Source: Pseudomonadota bacterium (GTDB lineage Bacteria > Desulfobacterota > Binatia > Binatales > Binataceae). Taken from it: a stretch of 46,120 nucleotides of DNA. The stretch covers positions 1-46,120 of the forward strand of contig JAJPHZ010000036.1 of NCBI GenBank assembly GCA_021325025.1. The letters are read 5' to 3'. Under the pieces are notes generated by a model, which searched no databases, was not told where the DNA came from, and was given only the letters and a program-made list of their open reading frames with translations. A program made the position numbers and the translations under genes. Shown here one piece after another: positions 15,925-24,549 of this stretch; position 1 is the stretch's first letter, and each line of letters starts with the position of its first letter.

Positions 15925-16548
15925 GTGGCCGTCAACCGCCGCTTAATCCACGTTCCGATCATCCATACACAGGCCGACATGGGGGCGCTGGGTGAAGCCT
16001 TCAAGCGCGCCGTCATAAACCAGCTTGGGGAGCGCAAATGGCAGCTCAAGGTGGACCTGGTCGAGCGGGCATGGACGGCAATCGAGCAGGCGCTGGCCGA
16101 GCTTAATCTGCGCTACGAGCTGGTTAGGATTTACCAGGACGGCCTACCGGTTTGCGGCCACGAGTTGCGAATCGTCACTGAGCTGGCCCGTGCCGGCAGC
16201 CGCAACCATCGGCTGTTGCTGCGGATGCATCAGCGCGGCGCGACCATCATGGGCACCGAATCGGCGGAACTGCTGGTCGAGGAGTACCAACTGGCCAAAC
16301 AGCTCTTGGCCAATTCCAAGACACTTCAGCCGCGCAACGGAGCCGAGCAGAATCTCGCCCGCACCCTGCTCAAACGCCGCGACGAGTTCATCGCCGCGCG
16401 CATCAACGACACCCTGAAACCAGGCGAGACCGGTATCGTATTCCTGGGCCTGCTGCATTCGCTGCGCGGCAAGCTCGCCCCGGACATCGAGCTGATCAGC
16501 CTGTTCGGCGACCAGGCGATCGCCCCGCCTAAAGACAGCTCTCGATGA
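15925..16548 (+). CDS. Conserved-looking protein of unknown function (207 residues)
   Basis: No family recognised. The product is soluble, without signal peptide or membrane segment. It alternates helix-rich stretches (LVERAWTAIEQALAELN, LVEEYQLAKQLLANSK) with hydrophobic strands (HVPIIHTQADMG near the start, TGIVFLGLLHSLRG near the end), consistent with an alpha/beta fold. One Cys is seen (VCGHEL). GTG at 15925 follows AAGGGGGAGA, a strong ribosome site. It probably forms an operon with the TraR-like gene. Its last 20 bases overlap the 3' end of the convergent aminotransferase gene. Confidence 0.75.
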   Translation: MAVNRRLIHVPIIHTQADMGALGEAFKRAVINQLGERKWQLKVDLVERAWTAIEQALAELNLRYELVRIYQDGLPVCGHELRIVTELARAGSRNHRLLLRMHQRGATIMGTESAELLVEEYQLAKQLLANSKTLQPRNGAEQNLARTLLKRRDEFIAARINDTLKPGETGIVFLGLLHSLRGKLAPDIELISLFGDQAIAPPKDSSR

Positions 16549-17857
16549 TCCCGAAGGCTTCGGCCAGTTCCCCCTCGGTCAGCACGCCGGCGGGCAGGAA
16601 CAGGCGCACGCAGGCCGGCTCGTGGCCACCGTAATACAGGGCCAACCCCCGGCTGAAGGCGCGCTTGATGAATTCGCGGGTCCCGCTGAGCGAACCGTCA
16701 CCGACGCGAAATGAAATCATCGCGCCGATTCCGTCGATGTGGGAGACCTTGCCCGGGTGACGCGAGGAAAGCTCCGCCAGATGCCGGCGGGTCATTAGTT
16801 CAAGCTGTTTTTCGCGCCCTTGGGGACCGAAGAAATTCTCGCCGACCAGCTTTTCGATAATCCGCCGTCCCACTGCCATCGCCGCCGTGGCGCCTGAAAA
16901 CGTGCCTGAAATCAGTCCGGGATCGGGCGCCAGCTCGTGTCGATAGAGCATTGCGCTGCCTTGTAGCAGCTTGCCGACCGTGACGACATCGACATACTGC
17001 GCCAGGTCGAGCAGCTCGGTGGCGAACAACTCGGTCACGCGGCCGAAGGTCTGTATTTCGTCGATCCACACCGCAATTCCGGCGGCGCGGCATTGCTCGA
17101 ACAGCGGCACAAAGAATTCCCGCGGCGCGGTGCGGAAGCCCGCTTCACCTTGAACCAGTTCGACCATGAACGCCGCCACGCAATCGCCCTCCCGCGCAAT
17201 CACATCGCGCATTGCGGCCGCGGTCTTTGCTGTGCTTTGCGGGTCGCCGGGATCATGGAAAGGTACGTAATAAACCGGAAAAGTGCGCGGCTGGCCGAGG
17301 CGGTAGTCGGGCCGATCCGTGATCTCCGCCATCGCGCTGGTGCGCCCGTGAAAGCATCCCCTGAACGCGATTATTCCCGGCCGCCCGCCGCGCCGCTGCC
17401 GCAGCAGCTTGAGCGCGTTCTCATTGGCGTCAGCGCCCGAAAGCGACAGCCAGCAGCGGTCGAGTCCCGCCGGCGCATGCGCCAGCAGCGTTTCCATCAG
17501 GCCGACATACTCGGTGTTGAAGATGAGATTGCCCTGCATCGCCAGGTCGGACGCGGCAGCGCGAATCGCGGTTTCGATCAGGTCAAGATTGCCATGGCCG
17601 AACAGATGCACGCCGATGCCGAGGGTGAAGTCCAGTACCCAGCGCCCGTCGGCCAGGCGGGCCCACGCGCCGCGGCCCATCCCGGAACCCAGATAATCGA
17701 AAAATGGCGCACGCCCGCGCAGCTCGGCCAGTTTGCGCAGTGCCCCAGCCATATCGAGCACTGGAGCATCGGGAAACCCGGCCTGCTGCGCGCGGGCAAT
17801 GGCGTCGAGCATGAGGCGCAGCCCGCGCTCGAAATCCGGACCGAAGGGAGAACTCAC
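16529..17857 (-). CDS. Class III aminotransferase (PLP-dependent)
   Basis: A 442-residue fold-type I PLP enzyme of the acetylornithine/GABA/ornithine aminotransferase class. Class III hallmarks: SLSGADANENALKLLR (132-156 region), the PLP-binding D266 in WIDEIQTFGR, and the Schiff-base K296 in TVGKLLQGSA. It usually moves an omega-amino group to 2-oxoglutarate; the exact donor cannot be named. Start GTG at 17857 has only a weak ribosome site, and ATG at 17812 is an alternative. It begins 22 bases after the spoVR stop on the same strand, so it looks like a fourth gene of the prkA-yeaH-spoVR run, although known versions of that triad do not include it. Confidence 0.9.
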   Translation of the reverse strand: MSSPFGPDFERGLRLMLDAIARAQQAGFPDAPVLDMAGALRKLAELRGRAPFFDYLGSGMGRGAWARLADGRWVLDFTLGIGVHLFGHGNLDLIETAIRAAASDLAMQGNLIFNTEYVGLMETLLAHAPAGLDRCWLSLSGADANENALKLLRQRRGGRPGIIAFRGCFHGRTSAMAEITDRPDYRLGQPRTFPVYYVPFHDPGDPQSTAKTAAAMRDVIAREGDCVAAFMVELVQGEAGFRTAPREFFVPLFEQCRAAGIAVWIDEIQTFGRVTELFATELLDLAQYVDVVTVGKLLQGSAMLYRHELAPDPGLISGTFSGATAAMAVGRRIIEKLVGENFFGPQGREKQLELMTRRHLAELSSRHPGKVSHIDGIGAMISFRVGDGSLSGTREFIKRAFSRGLALYYGGHEPACVRLFLPAGVLTEGELAEAFGIIESCL

Positions 17858-17879
17858 GGGCAGTCCACCCGCGGCGCAG

Positions 17880-19310
17880 TTACTTCAGCGCCTTAGCCGA
17901 AAAGCCGCGATCGTTGTAACACAGCAGGCTGCGCTTGCCCTGCACCGTGGTCTCCAGCACGCATTCCCGCCCCCACAGGCGGTAGAGATAGGCCAGGGTC
18001 TTTTCGGCATACTCCAGGTGCAGGTCGCGGCCGTCATGGTAGTGACGCAGGTACAGGGTGCGATTCTGGCCGAAGTCGGCGTCTTCGATCTTGATTACCG
18101 GGATGGTCGCCATGCCGATGTTGCGCAGCAGGTTTTCCTTGACCTCGCGCCAGCCTTCCTCGTCCGACACCTTGCTGATTACCAGGTCCTCGCCGCGCGG
18201 CTCGTAGTGGAACAGGTCCATCTCGCGCATCAGCTCTTCGGTCAGATAGCGCCGCACAAATGAGGAATCGCGCTCGACCTCGCGCGCCTCGAAGATCTTC
18301 TCGTCGCCGCTCTTGTTGGGCGGGCCGTCGCGCTTGATCTCCTCGGGGGTGGGATTGGTGTAGCGCCGATGCAGATCCTCCCAGATCTTGAGCCCCAGGT
18401 GGTAGGGGTTGATTTGCCCCGGGATTGGCCGCACCACCTGGTTGTGGCGCACGATGAATTCCAGGCGCAGGCCCTGGTCGAGGTCCAGCGACTCCAAAAT
18501 CCGCTTGTGCCAGTAGCTGGCCCACCCTTCATTCATGATCTTGGTCTCGATCATGGGGATGAAGTACTTGGACTCCTCGTCCACGATGGTCAGCAAATCC
18601 TTTTCCCATTCCAGCAAAAACGGATTGTTGTCGCGGATGAACAGCAGGATGTCCTCTTCGGGCTCGTAGGGCACCTTACGGATGTTGGGCTGGACGTAGG
18701 GTTTGGCCGGATGGATCTTCTTGAACGGGTCGTCGGGCGGACGCGCCGCCTCCAGCGCGCGCTCGATCTGCTCGGCCTGGCTGAGCTTGCGAATCGCCAG
18801 GTTGCGCCGGCGCTGCAATGACAGCGAGTGCGCCGCGTCCAGCACGTTCTCCACCTTGTCGATGCCGATCGACGGGTCTTCCACATAGCGCCGCACCCGC
18901 AGCGCATGGGCCTTGAACAGTTCGATCGTATACTCGGCGCGGGTTGAGCTGTAAGTGAAGTTGCGCTTGAAGAAGTCGTTGTGTCCGTAAACGTGCGCGA
19001 TGGTCAGGATTTGCAGCAGCAGCGTGTTGTCGCGCATCAGGTAGGCCAGCGCCGGATTGGAGTTGATCACCATCTCGTAGGGCAGGCCGCTGACGCCGTG
19101 GTCGTAAAGCGTTTTTAACTTCTCGTAGGCTTTGCCGTATGACCAGTGCGGATAATGCGACGGCATGCCCGAGTACGCCATATAGCCCAGCATCCCGCTG
19201 TGATCGCACAACTCGAATTCCTGCGGGTAGCAGTCCAGGCCGAACTCCGCAACCTTCTCGCGGATGCGCTCATCCCATTCGACCAGGTCCTTGAGCGTGT
19301 AGTTCGCCAT
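17880..19310 (-). CDS. spoVR: SpoVR family protein
   Basis: A 476-residue cytoplasmic protein of the SpoVR/YcgB family, linked in Bacillus to spore cortex formation and in non-sporing bacteria to stationary-phase and stress responses; biochemical role unknown. Family features: SGMPSHYPHWSYGK near residue 50, YEMVINSNPALAYLM, HVYGHNDFFKRN, and KIMNEGWASYWHKRI in the middle, all His/Asn-rich blocks that could bind metal. The family's usual length is 460-510. ATG at 19310 follows GGAG. It lies 35 bases downstream of yeaH, and prkA is upstream of both, giving the standard prkA-yeaH-spoVR order. There is no sign here of a sporulation locus. Confidence 0.96.
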   Translation of the reverse strand: MANYTLKDLVEWDERIREKVAEFGLDCYPQEFELCDHSGMLGYMAYSGMPSHYPHWSYGKAYEKLKTLYDHGVSGLPYEMVINSNPALAYLMRDNTLLLQILTIAHVYGHNDFFKRNFTYSSTRAEYTIELFKAHALRVRRYVEDPSIGIDKVENVLDAAHSLSLQRRRNLAIRKLSQAEQIERALEAARPPDDPFKKIHPAKPYVQPNIRKVPYEPEEDILLFIRDNNPFLLEWEKDLLTIVDEESKYFIPMIETKIMNEGWASYWHKRILESLDLDQGLRLEFIVRHNQVVRPIPGQINPYHLGLKIWEDLHRRYTNPTPEEIKRDGPPNKSGDEKIFEAREVERDSSFVRRYLTEELMREMDLFHYEPRGEDLVISKVSDEEGWREVKENLLRNIGMATIPVIKIEDADFGQNRTLYLRHYHDGRDLHLEYAEKTLAYLYRLWGRECVLETTVQGKRSLLCYNDRGFSAKALK

Positions 19311-19345
19311 CGCAAATGCTCCGCGCCCGCGCGCCGCCTATGCCC

Positions 19346-20542
19346 TCAAGCCTGCGCCTTCTCCTTGGCCAGAAACGCCTTGAAGGAGGGCCAGATGTCC
19401 TCCTTGCGTTCGATCAGCACGGTCTGGAAATTGGGCGCGTCCAGGCGCCGGAACACGTTGAGCATCGAGGATTCATAGTAGCGTGAGCCTAGCGGCTTGA
19501 TCTCGCCGTAGCCGAACAGATTGCACACCTCCGCCAGCTCCTTGGCGGCGCGCAGCGCGGCCGGATTGTCAGAGTCGAAGTTATCGCCGTCCGAGCAGTG
19601 GAAGGCGTAGATGTTCCACAGCGAGGGATGGTAGCGCGCCTGGATGATCTCGAGCGCCTTCAGATAGCCCGAGGAGATGAACGTGCCGCCCGATTCCCCC
19701 TTGTGGAAGAACTCCTCCTCGGTGACCTCGTTGGCCTCGGTATGATGGCCGATGAAGACGATTTCGACGTTGCGGTAGCGCGTGGTGATGAACTGGTAGA
19801 GCAGGAAAAAGAAGCTGCGCGCCAGATACTTCTTCATCGTGTCCATCGAGCCCGACGTGTCCATGATGCAGATCACGACAGCGTTGGACTCCTTGCGCAT
19901 CTCCGCCTCCACGTGGCGGTACTTCAGATCGTCGTCGTGGAAGGGGAAACGCTCCTTGGTCTTTTCGCCGGCCTCGACCCGCTCGTCGTGGCGGCTGGCC
20001 AGCTTGCGCATGATGCGCTGCTTGGCGGTGCGCCGCTTGTCCAGGCGCACGCGGATTCCGACCTTGCGGTAACCCTTGCGCTTGGTGCTGCGCTCGGCCT
20101 CGATCTCGCGCAGCGCGCGCCGTTCCATGTCGGGCAGTTCGAGATCCTCGAACATGATCTCGATCAGCTCCTCCAGCGTCACGTCGGTTTCGTAATAATC
20201 CACCCCGGGCCGGTCGCCGGCACGGTCCTGACCCTGGCCCTGCCCCTCGCGTCCGGCCTTGCCCACCACCTGGCCGGGCTGGCTGTTGCCGTCGCCCTGG
20301 CCGACGCCGCCGGAGTTCTCGCCGTAAACGAAGCGGTACTCCTTGATGCCGCGCAGCGGCACCTTGATGATGCGGTCCCTGTCTTTGCCGATGATCGATT
20401 CCTCGGCGATGATGTCCGAGATGTTCTCGCGAATCAGCTCGCGAACCTTCTGCCGATGACGCAGGCGGTCGCCCGCCGAGCGGTCCGAGCGTTCCGCGTC
20501 GGAGGGACGGTACTCACGAAAGATTGATTCGACAAGCGGCAT
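19346..20542 (-). CDS. yeaH: YeaH/YhbH family protein (DUF444, von Willebrand A domain)
   Basis: A 398-residue DUF444 protein. The N-terminal third is charged and includes a Gly/Gln-rich low-complexity stretch (about 78-112) that looks like a flexible linker. The C-terminal half is a von Willebrand factor A domain with the metal site DTSGS at 228-232, followed by FFFLLYQFITTRY and a later GGT. It is functionally tied to the PrkA kinase and SpoVR by conserved gene order; the molecular function is unproven. ATG at 20542 follows AGGTGAG. The 253 bases between it and prkA contain no recognisable gene or terminator. Confidence 0.95.
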   Translation of the reverse strand: MPLVESIFREYRPSDAERSDRSAGDRLRHRQKVRELIRENISDIIAEESIIGKDRDRIIKVPLRGIKEYRFVYGENSGGVGQGDGNSQPGQVVGKAGREGQGQGQDRAGDRPGVDYYETDVTLEELIEIMFEDLELPDMERRALREIEAERSTKRKGYRKVGIRVRLDKRRTAKQRIMRKLASRHDERVEAGEKTKERFPFHDDDLKYRHVEAEMRKESNAVVICIMDTSGSMDTMKKYLARSFFFLLYQFITTRYRNVEIVFIGHHTEANEVTEEEFFHKGESGGTFISSGYLKALEIIQARYHPSLWNIYAFHCSDGDNFDSDNPAALRAAKELAEVCNLFGYGEIKPLGSRYYESSMLNVFRRLDAPNFQTVLIERKEDIWPSFKAFLAKEKAQA

Positions 20543-20795
20543 AGCTCACCTGCAACGGCGCTTCAGCCCTGATTATACGCCGTCCGGTCGTGGGGCGCAC
20601 GATGCCCGATAAATCGGGTATCGGACCCCGTTGGATTGGTAATCCGCAGCCGCAGGGTTGGTAGCAGGCACCCAGGGCGGGCGCCGGCGCCCCGCAGCCT
20701 GTGCCGAAAAGCTGAGCCGCCCCTGGAAATCAGCCCACCTCATCACCGGCCCGGAGCGCACGCGCCCGCCCTGCCGGGCAAGTCCGCGTGCGGGT

Positions 20796-22730
20796 CTAGT
20801 CCTTCCACAGGTTGTTGGCCGCGTACTTCAACACCACGTCCACGCACGATTCGCAGTAGCCATTCTCCAGCAGGTTCTGCACCATCGCGTTGTACTTCTC
20901 GGTCTGCTCCTCGTCGCGCGTGCGCGCCTTGGTGATGATCCGCGAGATGTCGCGCACCGAGGTCATCAGTTTCTTCTCGATCGCTTCCTTAAGCGGCTCG
21001 TAGCTGCGATAGCTGATTTTCTCGCCGCGGCGCGACACTGACCACAGGTACGCGATCACCTCCTGGCGGAAGCCCTCGGCCGCCGAGCCGATAATCGCAA
21101 TCTGCTCCTCGATCGACTTGAGGAAGCCCTCGTCGGGATTGAGTTCCTCCTTGGTGTTGCGGTCGCGCACCTTGGTCTTGTTGACGTAGGCCTCGGCGTG
21201 GTCGAGATAGTTCTGGAACAACGACTCCGCCTGCTCCTGGTAGGAGTAGACGAACGCGCGCGTGATCTCCTTCTCCAGCAGGTCGAGGTATTCCTTGTGC
21301 AGGGTGTCCTGCAGGAATTCCAGGTACTGCTTGCGGGTGTCGTCGGGCAAGTCCGCCTCCTTGGTCATCGAGATCAGCGCCTCGCGCACGTTGATCGGAT
21401 TGATGCAGTTGCCCAGCACGTTGTCCGACAGCGCGTTGTCCAGCGCCTTCATGATGAAGCGCGTGGAGATGCCCGACATGCCCTCGCGCTTGGCGTCTTC
21501 CTTGAGTTCTTGCACGTCGATCTTCTTAGTGCGTCCCTTCTCGACCACCTCCTCGCCGTTGTACAGCTTGAGCTTGGTCATCAGATCGCACTTGGAGGTC
21601 GGCTCCAGGCGCGACAGGATCGCGAACATCGAGGCCAGCTCCAGCGTATGCGGCGCGACGTGGGCGCGGAAGTCGGAGTTGCGGATGATCTTCTGGTAAA
21701 TCTTGACTTCCTCGGACAGTCGCAAGTTGTAAGGCACCTTGACCACCACGATCCGGTCGAGAATCGCCTCGTTGGTGTGGTCGGCCTTGAACTTCTGCCA
21801 TTCCGCCTCGTTGGAGTGGGCCACGATACAGGTATCAACGTACACCATCCCGTGGCGCCCGGGCGCCGGAATCACCTTCTCCTGCGTAGCCGTGATCATC
21901 GCGTGCAGGTATTCGGTTTCGTTCTTGAATACCTCGATGAACTCGACCAGGCCGCGGTTGCCGACGTTGAGCGCGCCATTGAGCTCCAACACCCGCGGGT
22001 CCCCCTCGGAGTACTGATCGAGCTTGGAGATGTCCTCCGAGCCAATCAGCACCGAGGTGTCCTGGTTGTTGGGATCTACAGGCGGTACCACCCCGATTCC
22101 CACCCGATTGCGCTTGGAGAAGCTCACCGTCTCGACCGGAAACTCCTCGTAACGCAGACCGAATTCCTCCTTGAGGCGATAGCGGCACACCGGACACAGG
22201 TCGCCCTCGATGTGCACCCCCAGCATCTTTTCGAATTCCTTGCGCAGATGGCGGGGGATCAAATGCAGCGGCTCCTCATGCATCGGACAGCCTTCGATCG
22301 CATAGATCGGCGCGGCCTGTTCCAACCCGCGCTGCAAGCGCTCCACCAGCGAGCTTTTGCCCGAACCCACCGGCCCCATCAGATAAAGCACCTGGCGGCT
22401 TTCTTCGCCCTTGAGCGAGGCGGAATGGAAATATCGCACTAGCTGCGCGATGGTCTTCTCGATGCCGAAGAATTCGTCGGCAAAGAAATTGAACACCTTG
22501 ATCGGCTCGTCCTTGTACAGGCGGCGGGTTCGCGGGTCATCACTGTCCTGGATATCGCGAATCCCAGCCGAGATGATCAGGTCATAAATCCGAGCGTGGG
22601 CCAACTTGGTACCCAGGGGGTCGGCTTTGACCTTGTCCAGGTAATCGAGCAGGGTACCGCGCCATTGCTTGGAGGCGCGCAGGGCGCGGTCCTCTTTGAT
22701 AACACGCTCGAAAGCGTTAACTTCGGCCAT
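20796..22730 (-). CDS. prkA: PrkA family serine protein kinase / AAA+ protein
   Basis: A 644-residue PrkA (YeaG) protein: an N-terminal AAA+ module and a C-terminal kinase-like domain. The P-loop GPVGSGKSS is at 119-127. A Cys pair in LCPVCRYRL and an Arg-rich sensor region follow. PrkA is reported to phosphorylate protein substrates, and in E. coli YeaG helps adaptation to nitrogen starvation; some work also describes protease activity in Bacillus. ATG at 22730 follows AAAGGAG by about 8 bases. It is first in the operon, and the only nearby promoter with a perfect -10 lies about 115 bases upstream. Confidence 0.96.
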   Translation of the reverse strand: MAEVNAFERVIKEDRALRASKQWRGTLLDYLDKVKADPLGTKLAHARIYDLIISAGIRDIQDSDDPRTRRLYKDEPIKVFNFFADEFFGIEKTIAQLVRYFHSASLKGEESRQVLYLMGPVGSGKSSLVERLQRGLEQAAPIYAIEGCPMHEEPLHLIPRHLRKEFEKMLGVHIEGDLCPVCRYRLKEEFGLRYEEFPVETVSFSKRNRVGIGVVPPVDPNNQDTSVLIGSEDISKLDQYSEGDPRVLELNGALNVGNRGLVEFIEVFKNETEYLHAMITATQEKVIPAPGRHGMVYVDTCIVAHSNEAEWQKFKADHTNEAILDRIVVVKVPYNLRLSEEVKIYQKIIRNSDFRAHVAPHTLELASMFAILSRLEPTSKCDLMTKLKLYNGEEVVEKGRTKKIDVQELKEDAKREGMSGISTRFIMKALDNALSDNVLGNCINPINVREALISMTKEADLPDDTRKQYLEFLQDTLHKEYLDLLEKEITRAFVYSYQEQAESLFQNYLDHAEAYVNKTKVRDRNTKEELNPDEGFLKSIEEQIAIIGSAAEGFRQEVIAYLWSVSRRGEKISYRSYEPLKEAIEKKLMTSVRDISRIITKARTRDEEQTEKYNAMVQNLLENGYCESCVDVVLKYAANNLWKD

Positions 22731-22823
22731 TCGGTAACTCCTTTATTGCTCCGCGTTGCCTCGGTGACCGCGAGGTATTGCGTCGAGGACCGGTTCCGGC
22801 GAGGCGTGGACAATGTGCTATTT

Positions 22824-22852
22824 TTGACACGGATACCGCTAAAAATTATAAC
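22824..22852 (+). promoter_or_regulatory. Near-perfect plus-strand sigma70 promoter with no gene downstream
   Basis: TTGACA (22824-22829), 17-base spacer, TATAAC (22847-22852). It points rightwards, away from prkA, into the 3' end of the minus-strand metallo-beta-lactamase gene starting at 22904. It overlaps the leftward promoter on the other strand. No plus-strand coding sequence follows. Confidence 0.65.
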
Positions 22853-22874
22853 GAACGCTCTCCCGCATAATCAA
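22845..22874 (-). promoter_or_regulatory. Promoter of the prkA-yeaH-spoVR operon
   Basis: On the minus strand: TTGATT (complement of 22869-22874), 18-base spacer, perfect TATAAT (complement of 22845-22850). Transcription would start near 22838 and give a leader of about 110 bases before the prkA ATG. The -10 box shares bases with the -10 of the rightward promoter. Confidence 0.65.
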
Positions 22875-22903
22875 GGTAGCTTCTTTGGCCCGGCGCGGTG
22901 AAT

Positions 22904-23866
22904 TCACAGGCTTTTACCCGCGGCTGAACTTCCTGACATTTCCCCTCCGATGGGTTGCCGGGATTGATACTCGCGCGGCACGCCAACCATGTCGCTTAAG
23001 CCCAGTTTACCCCCATCCTTGCGGACATGCGCAGTAAAAACCTGGTCGTCGTGCGCAAAGGATATCCACCATCGATGGGCCGCCGCCCGCGCCAGGTACT
23101 CCGCCTTGCGCGCCATCGTGGTCAGCGGGTCCAGGTCGTAGGCCTGGTTCCACGGCCCCTTCATATGGGAGCGGGTCGGCACGATATCGGCCAGATGCAC
23201 AAACGCGTCGGGCCCGTCGCTAACCAGCACCACCTGATGGTCCACGGTGTGGCCGCCGGTCACCAGCGCCTGTACGCCGGGAATTATCGTGGTATCGCCG
23301 CGCAGCGGTTCGATCAGGCCGGCCAACGGCCCCAGGCATTCGGCGGCATGGCGATAGGCGGCCCGCATCCGCTCGTTGGTGGAGTCGCCGGCCACCTCAA
23401 TCTCACCGCGCTGGACAAAATAGCGGGCGCGGGGAAACGCCGCCACAAAGCCGCCCTCACCCCGGCGCCGCACCACGCCGCCGCAATGGTCGAAATGCAG
23501 ATGGCTCAGCACCACATGAGTTATGTCGCCCGCTTCCATCCCCAAAGCCTTCAGGCCATCGGGCAGCCAGCCGTCTTGATGGCCAAAAATCTTTCGCTCC
23601 ACATCCCTAAGCCGATTGCCGATTCCGGTATCGACCAGCACCGCCTCGCGCCCGCGCATGATAAGCGGACAGGTCAGATTGAGCCGGATGCGGTTCTGGT
23701 CGTCGGGCGGATGGTCCTTCTTCCACAGCTCGCGCGGGACCACTCCGAACATGCAACCGCCGTCGTTTAACCACAGACCATCGGTCAAAAATGCTATTTT
23801 GAAAGAGCCGACTTGAATTTGCGGTGGAGTCTGCACCTTTTTCACCCGGTAAACCGATATCGGCAC
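22904..23866 (-). CDS. Metallo-beta-lactamase-fold hydrolase
   Basis: A 320-residue cytoplasmic metallohydrolase. The metal motif SHLHFDHCGG gives H122-x-H124-x-D126-H127. Further ligands fit GGHTVDH, the Asp in HLADIVPT and a C-terminal His in SFAHDD. The layout resembles quorum-quenching lactonase or methyl parathion hydrolase-like members (long N-terminal lead with LTDGLWLNDGG), but the substrate is open. GTG at 23866 is the first start in a weak context; a GTG seven codons later is possible. It follows the four-helix membrane protein gene by 26 bases, so the two are probably cotranscribed. Confidence 0.88.
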   Translation of the reverse strand: MPISVYRVKKVQTPPQIQVGSFKIAFLTDGLWLNDGGCMFGVVPRELWKKDHPPDDQNRIRLNLTCPLIMRGREAVLVDTGIGNRLRDVERKIFGHQDGWLPDGLKALGMEAGDITHVVLSHLHFDHCGGVVRRRGEGGFVAAFPRARYFVQRGEIEVAGDSTNERMRAAYRHAAECLGPLAGLIEPLRGDTTIIPGVQALVTGGHTVDHQVVLVSDGPDAFVHLADIVPTRSHMKGPWNQAYDLDPLTTMARKAEYLARAAAHRWWISFAHDDQVFTAHVRKDGGKLGLSDMVGVPREYQSRQPIGGEMSGSSAAGKSL

Positions 23867-23892
23867 CGCCGAGGACCTGCTCTATTGTGCGC

Positions 23893-24354
23893 TTACTCTC
23901 CGGCCAGCCAAACCCCCAGCAACATCGCCGCCGCACCCGCCAGCGCGATAAACGCGCTGAGTACCGCCAGCCGCGCCGTTGCCGACCGCAACGATCCGTT
24001 CCGATTGTCCTCGCGCATGCCGCGCCCGATGCGCCAGGACGCTAGCAACGCCGCCACCATCAGCGCATACAGCCCAAGCTTGACGGCCAGCACCCGGGTA
24101 AACGCCGCAGGAAAGTCAAAGCGCCGACGCACGCCCGCGCCATATAAATTGACGACCCCGCTGGCCACCATCAGTGCCGCTGCCAGCGCATTGCTCAGGT
24201 TGAGACCGGGCACTACCCGCTCCACGAATTCCCGGCCCTCGGTGCTGTCAGCGTTGACCACGCCACCTGCCACGGCCATCGTCACCGAAGCCAGTACCCA
24301 CCACGAGCCGGCGATCACATGCAGCCACAAAGCTCCGCTCGTCAGCCACGCCAC
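23893..24354 (-). CDS. Four-helix integral membrane protein (CopD/DUF2269-like)
   Basis: A 153-residue protein with four hydrophobic helices: around 5-29, 53-71, 86-105 and 129-150. The first helix carries ALWLHVIAGSWWVLAS, a His plus Trp pattern like that in CopD-type and cytochrome-b-like copper or heme membrane proteins. No other motif is seen. The start is GTG at 24354 (VAWLTSG), with GAGG about 13 bases upstream; no ATG fits better. It is upstream of the metallo-beta-lactamase gene and probably in one operon with it. Confidence 0.7.
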   Translation of the reverse strand: MAWLTSGALWLHVIAGSWWVLASVTMAVAGGVVNADSTEGREFVERVVPGLNLSNALAAALMVASGVVNLYGAGVRRRFDFPAAFTRVLAVKLGLYALMVAALLASWRIGRGMREDNRNGSLRSATARLAVLSAFIALAGAAAMLLGVWLAGE

Positions 24355-24549
24355 CGTTCAGATTTTCAACCTCGATCGCACCGCGATTCAGGCCCACATT
24401 GTACCAGCATCGGCGCCGCGGCCGCAGCCGCATCCTGCCGTGCATATCCCGGGCCCCAAGCGATGTGTTGATATTGGCTGCGGCATGACCCAAAATGACT
24501 GCGCCGGTCAGATCCGAGCGGAGAAAATTACGCCGGCGCCGAGGACTAG

